Counted from the first letter of the stretch, positions 32,279 through 43,939 are shown. The stretch: DNA of 64,000 bases from Solimonas sp041659605 (GCA_041659605.1 JBAZXW010000003.1:186001-250000); one strand, 5' to 3'. Notes: generated from the letters alone by a model not told the origin. Numbers and translations are program-made.

Positions 32279-33097
32279 TTGCCGGAACTGCCGGAAGTCG
32301 AAACGGTCCGGCGCGGGCTCGATCCGTACCTGACCGGGCAGGTCGTGCGCGCAGTCCACGTGCGCGAGCCGCGGCTGCGCTGGCCCATCCCGAAGGACCT
32401 GCCGACGCGCGTCGAGGGCCGGCGCGTCGAGCGGCTGGAACGGCGCGGCAAATACCTGATCGTGCATCTCGACTCCGGCGACCGCGTGCTGCTGCACTTG
32501 GGCATGTCCGGCCGCATTCTCGTACTCGATCGCGATACGCCGCTGCGCAAGCACGATCACGTCGACTGGGCGCTCGACAGCGGCCGGATCATTCGTTTCC
32601 ACGATCCGCGCCGGTTCGGCGCGATGCTGCTGTGGCCACGCGGAGAGAACCTGCATGCGCTGCTGGCCGACATGGGGCCGGAGCCGTTTGCGCCGGAGTT
32701 CGACGGCGCCTATCTGTACGCGCGGTCGCGCGGGCGCAGCGCGCCGGTGAAGGCCTTCGTGATGGACGGCCGCATCGTCGTCGGCGCCGGCAACATCTAC
32801 GCGGCCGAGGCGCTGTTCCGCGCCGGCGTTCGCCCCGGCCGCGCCGCCGGCCGCCTGAGTCGCGCCGACTGTCAGCGGCTGGCCGGCGCGATCCGCGAGG
32901 TGCTGGAGGAAGCGGTCAAGCTGGGCGGCACGACGCTGCGCGACTTCGCCGGCGCGCACGGCGAATCGGGCTACTTCCAGCAGGAACTGTTCGTCTACGG
33001 CCGCGACGGCGCGCCGTGTCGTCGCTGCGGAACGGCGATCCGGCGCGTTGTCATCGGTCAACGCGCGTCGTTCTACTGCCCGCGCTGCCAGAAGTAG
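32279..33097 (+). CDS. mutM: Formamidopyrimidine-DNA glycosylase
   Basis: 272 residues from a TTG start. Removes 8-oxoguanine and FaPy bases and cleaves the site (beta,delta elimination). The mature N-terminus PELPEVETV supplies the catalytic Pro2 and Glu3, which fixes the unusual start; KYLIVHLDSGDRVLLHLGMSG and the C-terminal zinc finger CRRCGTAIRRVVIGQRASFYCPRC are present. It follows the DUF4340 gene after 1 bp, with GGGG as ribosome site within that gene's end. Confidence 0.97.
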   Translation: MPELPEVETVRRGLDPYLTGQVVRAVHVREPRLRWPIPKDLPTRVEGRRVERLERRGKYLIVHLDSGDRVLLHLGMSGRILVLDRDTPLRKHDHVDWALDSGRIIRFHDPRRFGAMLLWPRGENLHALLADMGPEPFAPEFDGAYLYARSRGRSAPVKAFVMDGRIVVGAGNIYAAEALFRAGVRPGRAAGRLSRADCQRLAGAIREVLEEAVKLGGTTLRDFAGAHGESGYFQQELFVYGRDGAPCRRCGTAIRRVVIGQRASFYCPRCQK

Positions 33098-33098
33098 C

Positions 33099-33169
33099 TT
33101 GGGCTGAGCGCAGCGATGCCCAACGCCGCGCCCGCGAATCGTTGGGGTTCGGCTGCGCCTCACCCCAAC
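33099..33169. repeat. Pair of palindromes after mutM
   Basis: TTGGGC/GCCCAA (33099-33104 with 33118-33123) and GTTGGGGT/ACCCCAAC (33141-33148 with 33162-33169). They occupy the 92-bp convergent gap between mutM and the next minus-strand gene. Probably dispersed repeats; they may act as 3' mRNA ends. Confidence 0.55.
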
Positions 33170-33189
33170 CTGCGATCCTGCGATCCTCT

Positions 33190-34497
33190 TCAGAACGTGT
33201 AGGTGATGACGGTCTGCCGGCCTCCGGATTCGACCGTGACCGTGTCGACGACGCCCTCGGCACCGCCGGGGATGAAGAAGTTGATCGAGCCGTTGGCATC
33301 GGTCGACACCGTACCGGAGTCGGCGTAGCCGTCGGTGCCGGACACGCTGTACGACACGCTGCACGCGACCGCGCTCGGGAAAATCCGCGCGAAAACCGTC
33401 ACGTTCTGGCCCGGACCCGGATCGGCGGGATCCGTCGAAACGCTGATCGAGCTGATGCTGCCGCAGTTGCCGCTGCCGTCGTCCTGCGCTTCGAAGCCGG
33501 TCTGCGACGAATCGTCGGTGGCCTGGGCGACCTTGGTTTCGTCGGAGGTTTCGTCGGAGACGCAGGTCACGGTGACGTCGGCACCGTTCGCGCCGACGAC
33601 GACGTTGTCGACAACGATCGGCGCACAGCCGGGAATGTTGACGATCAGGGTGCCGGTGCCCTGGTACACCGAGGTCGACAGGCCGCCGTTCTGGCCGATC
33701 GGTGCGTCCGCGGTATTGAGCGCGCACACCGGGCCGGTTGCCTTCGGACTGGTCGAGGTGCAGTAGCTGAAGACAATGCCGGCGACGGTGCCGACCGCGA
33801 CCGACACCCCGGTCGCGGCGACGACGCTGATCGTGATCGGCGCGGCGGCAATCGCCAGTCCGGTGACCGCCGTTGCGCCGGCGCCGAACAGGGCCGAGGC
33901 GCCGAAGTTGATCGCGTCGGCGCCACAACTCGTGTTGAGCTGCTTGAGGCATTCGAGACGGTCGATTTCGTCCGGCAGCGCCTCGCAGGCCGCGACCTTG
34001 TCCTTGCAGGCCTGGATCAGCTGGCCGGTCTGGATCGCGGCGATCGGGTCGGCGGTTCCAGTCTTGAAGCCCTTGCCGGTGCCGAGCACGCGGTTCTGGT
34101 ACTCGGTGAGGAAGGCGTCAAGGACGTTGAGCTTGCCTTCGAAGGTCTCCAACGCATCGATCAGGTTGTCGGCGGAAGCTTTGATCTCGCTTTCCGATGA
34201 CGATGTCTTCACCGTGTTGAGCAGATCCTGCTCGGCGCCGATGAAGCTGCTGAAGTCGGACGCCGTCGCCGGATACTTGTCCGTGTTGATCTTCTGCATC
34301 AGGTCGTCGAAGGCCAGCGGCGATGGATCGTCGCCGGCGGTCGGCGTCGCAGTCGGCAGGGGCGTCGGCGTCGCGCCAGGTCCGCCACCACCACCACCGC
34401 CGCCGCAACCGGCCGTTGCTGCGGCCAGCACAGCCAATGCAAAGCCAAGCATCGGACGCCGGAGCGTCCGGTACTGCGAAATCGAGTTCCGGTTCAT
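33190..34497 (-). CDS. Large putative lipoprotein with Ig-like C-terminus
   Basis: 435 residues. A twin-Arg-poor signal peptide with lipobox TAGC is followed by Gly8 and a Pro/Thr linker. Residues about 60-190 are helical (DDLMQKINTDKYPATASDF...), and a hydrophobic Gly/Ala/Val stretch, GAGATAVTGLAIAAAPITISVVAATGV, lies mid-protein. The C-terminal 110 residues (ISSISVSTDPADPGPGQNVTVFARIFP... ITYTF) look like a bacterial Ig-like fold. Six or more cysteines may form disulfides. The start at 34497 follows GGGGGT. Function unknown. Divergent from the LuxR gene across a 104-bp gap. Confidence 0.75.
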   Translation of the reverse strand: MNRNSISQYRTLRRPMLGFALAVLAAATAGCGGGGGGGGPGATPTPLPTATPTAGDDPSPLAFDDLMQKINTDKYPATASDFSSFIGAEQDLLNTVKTSSSESEIKASADNLIDALETFEGKLNVLDAFLTEYQNRVLGTGKGFKTGTADPIAAIQTGQLIQACKDKVAACEALPDEIDRLECLKQLNTSCGADAINFGASALFGAGATAVTGLAIAAAPITISVVAATGVSVAVGTVAGIVFSYCTSTSPKATGPVCALNTADAPIGQNGGLSTSVYQGTGTLIVNIPGCAPIVVDNVVVGANGADVTVTCVSDETSDETKVAQATDDSSQTGFEAQDDGSGNCGSISSISVSTDPADPGPGQNVTVFARIFPSAVACSVSYSVSGTDGYADSGTVSTDANGSINFFIPGGAEGVVDTVTVESGGRQTVITYTF

Positions 34498-34573
34498 CGC
34501 ACACCCCCGTGCGCATTGATCACGCCATTGCACCGCCCCGTGTTCAAACTAGGCTGGGGGCGGTCATCTGGAA

Positions 34574-34591
34574 ATACGCCGATCGGCGTAT
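34574..34591 (+). promoter_or_regulatory. 18-bp perfect palindrome overlapping a -10 element
   Basis: ATACGCCGATCGGCGTAT is perfectly symmetrical and its right end forms the first three bases of a likely -10 (TATAGT, 34589-34594) for the LuxR-type gene. It lies between divergent genes, so a dimeric regulator bound here would block + transcription and might affect the lipoprotein gene. The obvious candidate binder is the adjacent LuxR protein. Confidence 0.55.
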
Positions 34592-34601
34592 AGTCGGCGG
34601 C

Positions 34602-35366
34602 GTGGGGCAAGCCTTGTCGACGCGGGATTTGAAGTCCCTGCTGGCGTTCTCTGCCGGCTTGCATGCCCTGCTGGACGTCGGGCGTCTCAAGCATTTCGTC
34701 GTCGACGGATTGCCGCGGCTGGTCGCAGCGGATTTCGTCATCTATACCGAGATCGGCCCTGAACCCGTCAGATTGACCGGGCTGATGAGTCCGCAGGCGG
34801 GTGAGTTCGAACGCCTGGCCGCGCGCTTTGCCCCGCATGCGCATGAATCGCCGCTGTTGGTGGCCTACGAGAAGGGCGCCGGTCCGGCGGTGCAGCTGAC
34901 GGATTTCCTCAGCCTGCGCCAGTTCCGCGATACCGGGCTCTACTGCGACGTGTTCCGGCCCTACGGCATCGACCGCCAGATCGCCAAGGGCGTACCGATC
35001 GACGGCCGCGGCATCGCTTCGGTTTCGCTGTTCCGCCGCGGCCACGATTTCGGTGCGCGCGACCGCGAGATGCTCAACCTCATGCGCCCGCATCTGAACC
35101 TGGCCTTCGCCAACGCGCGGCGCTTCGCGGCGATGCAGCGGCACTGCATCGACGCCCAAGCGGATCTTCCGGGGCTCAGCTCGCGCGAGCGCGAGGTGAT
35201 GTACTGGGCCGCCTGCGGACGCAGCAACCACGAGATCGGCGCGATCCTCGACATCAGCGGACTCACCGTCAAGAAGCATCTCGAGCACGTCTACGACAAG
35301 CTTGGCGTCGCCAACCGCACCGAGGCCGCCGCGCTGATGGCGCATCCGGGGATCGCGGGCGGCTGA
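34602..35366 (+). CDS. LuxR-family transcriptional regulator
   Basis: 254 residues from GTG 34602 (TTG 34614, with GGGG 6 nt before it, is equally possible). The N-terminal two-thirds is a PAS/GAF-like or autoinducer-domain-like sensor region (VAADFVIYTEIGPEPVRL... HLNLAFANARRF) with no clear acyl-homoserine-lactone signature. The C-terminal LuxR helix-turn-helix is complete: LSSREREVMYWAACGRSNHEIGAILDISGLTVKKHLEHVYDKL. A palindrome overlaps its promoter. It precedes a TonB receptor gene by 131 bp in the same direction and may control it. Signal unknown. Confidence 0.9.
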   Translation: MGQALSTRDLKSLLAFSAGLHALLDVGRLKHFVVDGLPRLVAADFVIYTEIGPEPVRLTGLMSPQAGEFERLAARFAPHAHESPLLVAYEKGAGPAVQLTDFLSLRQFRDTGLYCDVFRPYGIDRQIAKGVPIDGRGIASVSLFRRGHDFGARDREMLNLMRPHLNLAFANARRFAAMQRHCIDAQADLPGLSSREREVMYWAACGRSNHEIGAILDISGLTVKKHLEHVYDKLGVANRTEAAALMAHPGIAGG

Positions 35367-35497
35367 CGCGCCGACGCTCGTCCCTTCGGACGACGGCGGC
35401 GCGGGGGGTTTGGAGGCACGCTCGGACTCCCGGCGCAGGATCGGCGCCCGGGCCGGCGCCGCGGCGCCGAACAACGACAGGGGCGAGGAGGCGAATC

Positions 35498-37930
<2,433 letters not shown>

Positions 37931-37931
37931 C

Positions 37932-38318
37932 TCAGTTCAGCACGCGTGGCACCGCGAGGCGAAACGGGCTGATGCGCGCGTCGAAAGCTTCGCCGCTGTC
38001 CTGCACGACCATGTTGAACTCGCCATGCATCGTGCCGATCGGCGTCGACAGCGGGCAGCCGCTGGTGTACTGGAAGTCTTCGCCGGGCTTGAGGATCGGC
38101 TGGTAGCCGACGACGCCCGGGCCGCGCACGTCCTCGACCTTGCCTTCGCCGTCGGTGATGATCCAGTGGCGCGACAGCAGCTGCACGGTCTCGCTGCCTT
38201 CGTTGCGGATCGTGATGTGGTAGGCGAACAGGTATTGGCCGCGCTCCGGCTCGGACTGCTCCGGCACGAAGCGGGGCCGGACAACGATGCGGATGCCGCG
38301 GGTGACCGTGTCAGACAT
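37932..38318 (-). CDS. apaG: ApaG protein
   Basis: 128 residues with an all-beta fibronectin III-like fold. Hallmarks seen: YHITIRNEGSETVQLLSRHWIITDG, GPGVVGYQPILKPGEDFQYTSGCPL and GTMHGEFNM. The molecular role is unsettled; loss affects Mg/Co sensitivity in Salmonella. It ends 1 bp after the TonB receptor gene (convergent) and follows sufT by 16 bp. Confidence 0.95.
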   Translation of the reverse strand: MSDTVTRGIRIVVRPRFVPEQSEPERGQYLFAYHITIRNEGSETVQLLSRHWIITDGEGKVEDVRGPGVVGYQPILKPGEDFQYTSGCPLSTPIGTMHGEFNMVVQDSGEAFDARISPFRLAVPRVLN

Positions 38319-38334
38319 GCGGCTCCTGTGCGTC

Positions 38335-38883
38335 TCAAAACATGCCGGTTGCGAGGCGCGCGGCCTCGGACATCATCGACTGGTTCCACGGTGGATCGAA
38401 CACCAGCTCGACCTCGGCTTCGGCAATCGTCGGCAGCGATTCGACCTTGCTCTTGACGTCCTGCACCAGGATCTCGCCCATGCCGCAGCCGGGCGCGGTC
38501 AGGGTCATGCGCACCTTGGCGCGGCGGCGGCCGTCACCGGCCGCCTCGACCTTGCATTCGTAGACCAGGCCGAGCTCGACGATATCGACCGGGATCTCCG
38601 GGTCGTAGCAGGTGTGCAGCTGCGTCCACACGGCCTTTTCCAGCTCTTCGTCGCTGGCGTCGGCGGCAAGCTCGGGGACTTTCTGGACGTCTTTGCCGAT
38701 CGCGTCGGCATCCTTGCCGTCGATGCGGAACAGGTGGCCCTCGACCTGCACGGTAAAGCTGCCGCCCAGCGCCTGCGTGATCGCGCCATTGGCCCCTTCG
38801 GGCAGCTCGACCTTGGTGCCCTGTGGGATCAGGATGCCGATAACATCCCGGCTCAGCGTGACGGGTTCGTACAGGGCGCTCAT
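38335..38883 (-). CDS. sufT: Fe-S cluster assembly protein SufT (DUF59/MIP18-like)
   Basis: 182 residues. The MIP18-type domain has YDPEIPVDIVELGLVY and TLTAPGCGMGEIL with the conserved Cys, and FDPPWNQSMMSEAARL at the end. SufT helps mature Fe-S proteins and usually sits at the end of a suf operon; no other suf gene is in this window. Start and ribosome site are ordinary. Confidence 0.9.
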   Translation of the reverse strand: MSALYEPVTLSRDVIGILIPQGTKVELPEGANGAITQALGGSFTVQVEGHLFRIDGKDADAIGKDVQKVPELAADASDEELEKAVWTQLHTCYDPEIPVDIVELGLVYECKVEAAGDGRRRAKVRMTLTAPGCGMGEILVQDVKSKVESLPTIAEAEVELVFDPPWNQSMMSEAARLATGMF

Positions 38884-38972
38884 GGTCGGTTTCGGGACTG
38901 CGGCAGGGCCTGGCCGCAGAGTGCATTTGGAATATGGGGGAACAAAGTTTAAACGTCTGTGGTCTAGGCCGC

Positions 38973-39014
38973 ATCAAAGTCGGATCGGGGGATGCGACTC
39001 CGCAGGACTTTGAT
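38973..39014. promoter_or_regulatory. 9-bp inverted repeat upstream of RND operon
   Basis: ATCAAAGTC (38973-38981) faces GACTTTGAT (39006-39014), spacer 24 bp. It lies in the 154-bp gap between divergent sufT and the RND permease gene, ending 23 bp before the permease ATG. It may be an operator or a leader hairpin. The regulator is not encoded next to it. Confidence 0.4.
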
Positions 39015-39037
39015 CGTGGCCATGGCCGGGGGTTCAC

Positions 39038-42000
39038 ATGCGCATTACCCAGTTTTCGCAGTCCAACCCGCCAGCGATCGCCGCGGCGGCACTGATTCTC
39101 GCGTTGTTCGGCGCGCTGGCGCTGTTCAAGCTGCCGATCCAGCTGCTGCCGGACATGAAACGTCCGGCGCTGTGGATCCAGGTCGACTGGCGCGAGGCGG
39201 CGCCAGCGGAAGTCGAGGAAGCGCTGATCGAACCGGTCGAGGAGGCGATGCGCGGCCTGCCCGGGCTGGCGGAGATGCGCTCGCAATCGAACCGCGGCGG
39301 CGGCGGCGTGGGCCTGAAATTCGAGATCGGCACCGACATGACGCCGGTGATGCTCGACGTGGTGTCGCGCCTCAACACACTGCCGGCGCTGCCGCCGGAT
39401 GCCGAGGAACCGTTGGTGTTTCCCGGCGACAACTGGCAGGGCACGAATGCCGCGTCGCTGTTGATCCGGCCGCTGCCGGGCAATGGAACGGAGGATCTCG
39501 CGGCCACCTACCAGAAGCTGATGGAGGAGGTCGTCGAACCCCGCCTCGCGCGCGTGCCGGGCGTTTCGCGCGTCAACCTCGAAGGCGGCCGGCCGCGCGA
39601 GGTGCAGATCCGCTTCGACGCCTTCCGCCTCGCCGCACTCGGCCTGACGCCGCAGCAGCTGGCGCAGACGGTCACTGCGGCGCGCGACGCCTCGGCCGGC
39701 TTCGTCAACGTCGGCCGCCGCCAGTTCACCGTGCGCCTGGCCGGCCGCGAGCCGGTCGCGGATCTCGGCGGCCTGATCGTCGGCTGGAGCCAGGATCGGC
39801 CGCTGTATCTGCGCGAGGTCGCCGACATCGCGGTGGCCTATCAGGACGCGCAGGCCTTTTCGTTCCGCAACGGCGTGCCCGGCTACTACATCACGCTGCA
39901 GCGCAACGCCGAATCGAACACGGTGACGCTGATCGAAGGCGTCAAGGAGGCGATCGCCGAACTGAACGGGGGGCCGCTGGCGAAGGAACTGCTGTTCGCC
40001 GACCTGTCCTGGGATGCCAGCGTCTACGTCAAGCGCGCGATCGGCTTCGTGCAGGAAAGCCTGGTGATCGGCGTGCTGCTCGCCGTCGTCGGCCTGTGGT
40101 ACTTCCTGCGCGGGCCACGCGCGCTGTTGGTGCTGGGCCTGTCGATTCCGCTGTCGCTGTGCTTCGCGCTGATCACGCTGCACATGCTGCACCGCACGCT
40201 CAACGTGATCTCGCTCGCGGGCCTCGCGTTCTCGACCGGCATCGTCATCGACGCAGCGCTGATCGTGCAGGGCAACATCATCCGCTTCGTGCAGGAAGGC
40301 CGCAGCGCGATCGAGGCGACGCTCGAAGGCGCGCACGAAGTGATTCCCGCGCTGTTCGCGTCGATGCTGACCAGTGTCGCGATCTTCCTGCCGGTGTTGT
40401 TCATGGAAGGCATCGAGGGCCAGCTGTTCAAGGATCTGGCGATCACGATGTCGGTCTCGCACGCGGCGTCGCTGCTGGTGGCGATGACGCTGATTCCGGC
40501 CGCGAACCGCTGGGCGCTGGCGCGCGGCATGCCCGCCGACCAGCACCAGCACTGGTGGGACGCGATGACGCGCGCGGCGATGCGCGTCACCGAGCGCCCG
40601 CGCGCGCGCTGGGGCCTGATTGCCGGTCTGGTCGCCGGCGCTTCGCTGCTGGCATATGCGATGGCGCCGAAGGTCGACTACCTGCCGGTCGCGCAGACCG
40701 ACTTGATCTGGAACAACTTCCGCCTGCCGCCCGGCGGCAACCTCGACACCGTGCGCGACGAATTCGCGCCGCAGGTGATTGAACGGCTGCGCCCGCATCT
40801 GGAAGGCACCAAGGAACCGGCGGTGAAGTATTACAACCTGTCGTCCTGGGCCGGGCAGTGGGGTGTCGCGGTGGTCTACCCGAAAGATCCGCGCGACATG
40901 GACGAGATGGTGCGCGTGCTGCGCGACGAGATCATGGCCGGCTATCCGGACACGTCGATCTTCGTGCAGCGCGGCTCGCTGCTGAGCATCGACGGCGACA
41001 ATCAGCGCGAGGTGCAGCTGTTCTTCCAGGGCCCGGACCTGCAAAGCCTGATGCAGGCCGCGTCGGTGGCGATGCAGGCGATTCCCGAAGCGATCCCCGG
41101 AACGTTCCCGCAGCCGTTCCCGGCGCTGGAGCTGAACCAGCCGGAGATCCAGCTGCAGCCGGACGAGTGGCGCATCTCGCGCGCCGGCCTTGACCGTCGC
41201 GCGGTCGCCACCGCGCTGCGCGCCTACACCGGCGGACTGTGGGCCGGTGAGTACTTCGACGGCAACGAACGCCTCGACATCATCCTCAAAGGCAACGACT
41301 GGCATTCGCCGGAGGCGCTCGCCGAGCTGCCGGTGATGACGCCGGGCGCCGGCATCCAGACGATCGGCGATCTGGCGAAGATCGAGCTCACCGTCGGTCC
41401 TTCGCAGCTGGCGCGCATCAACGGCCGCCGCACGGTACAGGTCAACTTCGAGCCGCCGGCCGACATGTCGCTGGACGAGGCGATCGAACGCGTCGAGACG
41501 CTGGTCGAACCCAAGGTGCGCGACGCGCTGCCGCCGAATGCGCAGATGACCTATGCCGGCTCGGCCAACCAGCTGCATGAGGCCCTGAGCGCGATGGCGC
41601 AGAACTTCCTGCTCGCGCTGGTGATCCTGTTCGCGCTGATGGCGGCGCTGTTCCGCTCGATCTGGGACAGCTTCCTGGTGATGCTGGTGCTGCCGGTGTC
41701 GGTGGCGGGCGGCATTACCGCGCTGCGCATCGTCGGCCTGTTCGGCTTCCAGGCGCTCGATCTGCTGACGATGATCGGCTTCATCATCCTGCTCGGCCTG
41801 GTCGTCAACGCCGCGATCCTGCTGGTCGACCAGACGCGCGCACGCGAACGTGCCGGCGTCGACCGTCGCGAGGCGGTGCGCCAGGCGCTGGAAACGCGCG
41901 CAAGACCGATCGTGCTGTCGACGCTGACTGCCGTGCTGGGCATGGCGCCGCTGATGGTGATGCCGGGCCTGGGCGCCGAGATCTATCGCGGCCTGGCCGC

Positions 42001-42130
42001 GGTGGTCGCCGGCGGCATGCTGTTCGGCACGGCGTTCACCTGGTTCCTGATGCCGGCGCTGCTGCGCATCGGCGAAACGCGTACTGTCGCGGTCGTCGAT
42101 CAAACCCTGCACATCGCCGCGGCCAAGTGA
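39038..42130 (+). CDS. RND efflux permease (HAE/HME-like)
   Basis: 1030 residues with the RND architecture: TM1, large periplasmic loop, TM2-6, TM7, second loop, TM8-12. TM4 has SLAGLAFSTGIVIDAALIV with Asp405 as the single proton-relay acidic residue of the type also seen in CusA-like proteins (IDAA rather than DD). The TM10-11 region contains LLTMIGFIILLGLVVNAAILLVDQ. The conserved ARPIVLST precedes the last helices. Substrate not predictable: drug or metal. The adaptor gene follows, reversed from the usual adaptor-first order; no outer-membrane channel gene is in this cluster. Confidence 0.92.
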   Translation: MRITQFSQSNPPAIAAAALILALFGALALFKLPIQLLPDMKRPALWIQVDWREAAPAEVEEALIEPVEEAMRGLPGLAEMRSQSNRGGGGVGLKFEIGTDMTPVMLDVVSRLNTLPALPPDAEEPLVFPGDNWQGTNAASLLIRPLPGNGTEDLAATYQKLMEEVVEPRLARVPGVSRVNLEGGRPREVQIRFDAFRLAALGLTPQQLAQTVTAARDASAGFVNVGRRQFTVRLAGREPVADLGGLIVGWSQDRPLYLREVADIAVAYQDAQAFSFRNGVPGYYITLQRNAESNTVTLIEGVKEAIAELNGGPLAKELLFADLSWDASVYVKRAIGFVQESLVIGVLLAVVGLWYFLRGPRALLVLGLSIPLSLCFALITLHMLHRTLNVISLAGLAFSTGIVIDAALIVQGNIIRFVQEGRSAIEATLEGAHEVIPALFASMLTSVAIFLPVLFMEGIEGQLFKDLAITMSVSHAASLLVAMTLIPAANRWALARGMPADQHQHWWDAMTRAAMRVTERPRARWGLIAGLVAGASLLAYAMAPKVDYLPVAQTDLIWNNFRLPPGGNLDTVRDEFAPQVIERLRPHLEGTKEPAVKYYNLSSWAGQWGVAVVYPKDPRDMDEMVRVLRDEIMAGYPDTSIFVQRGSLLSIDGDNQREVQLFFQGPDLQSLMQAASVAMQAIPEAIPGTFPQPFPALELNQPEIQLQPDEWRISRAGLDRRAVATALRAYTGGLWAGEYFDGNERLDIILKGNDWHSPEALAELPVMTPGAGIQTIGDLAKIELTVGPSQLARINGRRTVQVNFEPPADMSLDEAIERVETLVEPKVRDALPPNAQMTYAGSANQLHEALSAMAQNFLLALVILFALMAALFRSIWDSFLVMLVLPVSVAGGITALRIVGLFGFQALDLLTMIGFIILLGLVVNAAILLVDQTRARERAGVDRREAVRQALETRARPIVLSTLTAVLGMAPLMVMPGLGAEIYRGLAAVVAGGMLFGTAFTWFLMPALLRIGETRTVAVVDQTLHIAAAK

Positions 42131-42170
42131 ACCGATGCGATTCCTCACGCTGCCTTATCGGAAGTCCGCC

Positions 42171-43217
42171 ATGAAACGATTCGTACTGGGTGCCGCGCTG
42201 TTGCTGAGCTCGGCGCCGACGCTGGCGCTCGCACAACGGCCCGCGCCTGCGGTCGAGGTGACCGCGGCGCAGCTGCGCGAAATGGCGCCGACGGTCACCG
42301 CGACCGGGCTGGTGCAATCGCGCGCCGGCGCCGACATCGCGACCGCGGTGGCCGGCCAGTTGCAGTGGATCGCGGAGGCCGGCACCGCGGTCGAACGCAA
42401 CGACGTGATCGCACGCATGGCGGTCGACGAGCTGCGCCTGCTGCGCGTCGAGCAGATTGCGCGCGTCACGCGCAGTGAGGTGGCGCTGCGCCAGGGTGAG
42501 CGCGAGCTGGAGCGCCTGACCGCTTCCGGCAACGCGGTGAGCCGGTTCCAGCTCGACCAGGCACAGAACACGCGCGACCTCGCCGCCGCCGATCTCGACA
42601 TTGCGCGGGCGACGCTGCGCCAGACCGAGGACCGCCTCGGCAAAGCCGAGATCCGCGCGCCCTTCGCCGGCGTGATTTCAGAGCGCGTGCGCAACGCCGG
42701 CGAGGAACTCGCGCGCGGCGAAGTCGTCGCGCGGCTGTACAACACCGAGGAACTGGAAATCCGCCTGTTCCTGCCGCTGCGTCACATCCGCGCGATCCGT
42801 CCCGGAAGCGTCGTCAGCGTGCGCAGCGGGCGTGACACCGGGGCCGCGCGCGTCCGCGCGATCGTCCCTGTCGGCGACGCGCGCTCGCAGTCCTTCGAGG
42901 CGCTGATCGATGCACCGCAGATGCAGGCCGTGCTCGCGGTCGGCAACAGCGTCCAGGTCGAGCTGCCGTTGGATGCGCCGCGCCAGGCGCTGGCCGTGCC
43001 GCGCGACGCCATCGTGATCCGCACCGAAGGCACTGCGGTCTACCGCGTGCGCGACGGCAAGACCGCCGAGCGCGTGGCGGTGAAGCTGGGCGTCTCCGAC
43101 GGCCACTGGATCGCGGTGGAGGGCGAACTCGCCGACCGCGACGCGGTGGTCGTGCGCGGCGCCGAAACCCTGCATCATGGCGATGCCGTCACCGTCATTG
43201 GAGAACGCAGCGTATGA
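42171..43217 (+). CDS. RND periplasmic adaptor (membrane fusion protein)
   Basis: 348 residues from the ATG at 42171 (signal peptide MKRFVLGAALLLSSAPTLALA); a start at 42135 lacks a signal. Lipoyl/barrel-sandwich halves flank a helical hairpin (VEQIARVTRSEVALRQGERELERL... AAADLDIARATLRQTEDRLGKAEIRAPFAGVISERV). It links the permease to an outer-membrane factor encoded elsewhere. Its stop overlaps the SIMPL gene start by 4 nt. Confidence 0.92.
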   Translation: MKRFVLGAALLLSSAPTLALAQRPAPAVEVTAAQLREMAPTVTATGLVQSRAGADIATAVAGQLQWIAEAGTAVERNDVIARMAVDELRLLRVEQIARVTRSEVALRQGERELERLTASGNAVSRFQLDQAQNTRDLAAADLDIARATLRQTEDRLGKAEIRAPFAGVISERVRNAGEELARGEVVARLYNTEELEIRLFLPLRHIRAIRPGSVVSVRSGRDTGAARVRAIVPVGDARSQSFEALIDAPQMQAVLAVGNSVQVELPLDAPRQALAVPRDAIVIRTEGTAVYRVRDGKTAERVAVKLGVSDGHWIAVEGELADRDAVVVRGAETLHHGDAVTVIGERSV

Positions 43218-43939
43218 ATCGTGCGAGTCGCTGGATTGCGGTCCTGAGCCTGCTGGGCACCTGCGCGGTCGCGACCGCCGGCGAGCCGCTGCCGCCACCG
43301 ACGATTGCGGTCGGCGGTCACGGCGAAGTGACGACGTTGCCGGATCGCGCGCGCGTGGCGCTGGCGGTCGACGCGCTCAACAACGAGGTGAAAGCCGCCG
43401 AGGCCGAGGTCAATGCCGTCGTGCGCCGCGCTCTGGAGGAGTTCAAAGCACTCGGCATCAAGGCGGAGGACATCGCGACCAGCGGGACCTCGCTGCAGCC
43501 GGAATACGTCTGGGACGAGAAGACGCGGCGCCAGGTACTGACCGGCTATCGTGCGCGCCGGGACCTGCAGCTGGTCGTGCGCAATCTCGACCAGCTCGGT
43601 GACGTGCTGCTGCGCGCGACCCGCGCCGGCGTCAATCACGTCAGCCCGCCGGCGCTGGAGTCGAGCCGCGCCGACGAACTCGCACGCGAGGCGCTGGTCA
43701 AGGCGGCGAAGGACGCGCGCGCCAAGGCCGAAGTGCTCGCGCAGGCGCTCGACGTGAAACTCGGCGCAGCGCGCATGGTGCGCGAGTCCGGCGGCGCGCC
43801 GCCGCCGGTGCTCTACAAGGCGATGGCGGTGCGTGCAGAGGCGGCCTTCGATTCCGGCAACCAGGAAATGGGGCTGTCGACCGGCGAGATCCGCATCGTC
43901 GCCGACGTCGGCGTCGAATTCGATCTCGCCGGCCGCTAG
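43214..43939 (+). CDS. SIMPL-domain protein (DUF541)
   Basis: 241 residues. Signal peptide (WIAVLSLLGTCAVATAG) then a SIMPL/DUF541 domain: TIAVGGHGEVTTLPDRARVALAV and LGIKAEDIATSGTSLQPEYVWDEKTRRQVLTGY are typical. Members are periplasmic or outer-membrane-associated, with oxidative-stress and other roles. Coupled by overlap to the RND adaptor gene; whether it helps efflux is unknown. Confidence 0.9.
   Translation: MNRASRWIAVLSLLGTCAVATAGEPLPPPTIAVGGHGEVTTLPDRARVALAVDALNNEVKAAEAEVNAVVRRALEEFKALGIKAEDIATSGTSLQPEYVWDEKTRRQVLTGYRARRDLQLVVRNLDQLGDVLLRATRAGVNHVSPPALESSRADELAREALVKAAKDARAKAEVLAQALDVKLGAARMVRESGGAPPPVLYKAMAVRAEAAFDSGNQEMGLSTGEIRIVADVGVEFDLAGR

Noticed and set aside
35378..35393. Hairpin TCGTCC-cttc-GGACGA after the LuxR gene as terminator
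   Set aside because: Stem is only 6 bp and no T-tract follows, so it is not a convincing intrinsic terminator.
38534..42148. 1204-codon open frame on the minus strand opposite the RND permease
   Set aside because: Composition is low-complexity His/Arg/Gln/Asp text typical of antisense frames in GC-rich genes; the + strand protein is a complete RND permease.
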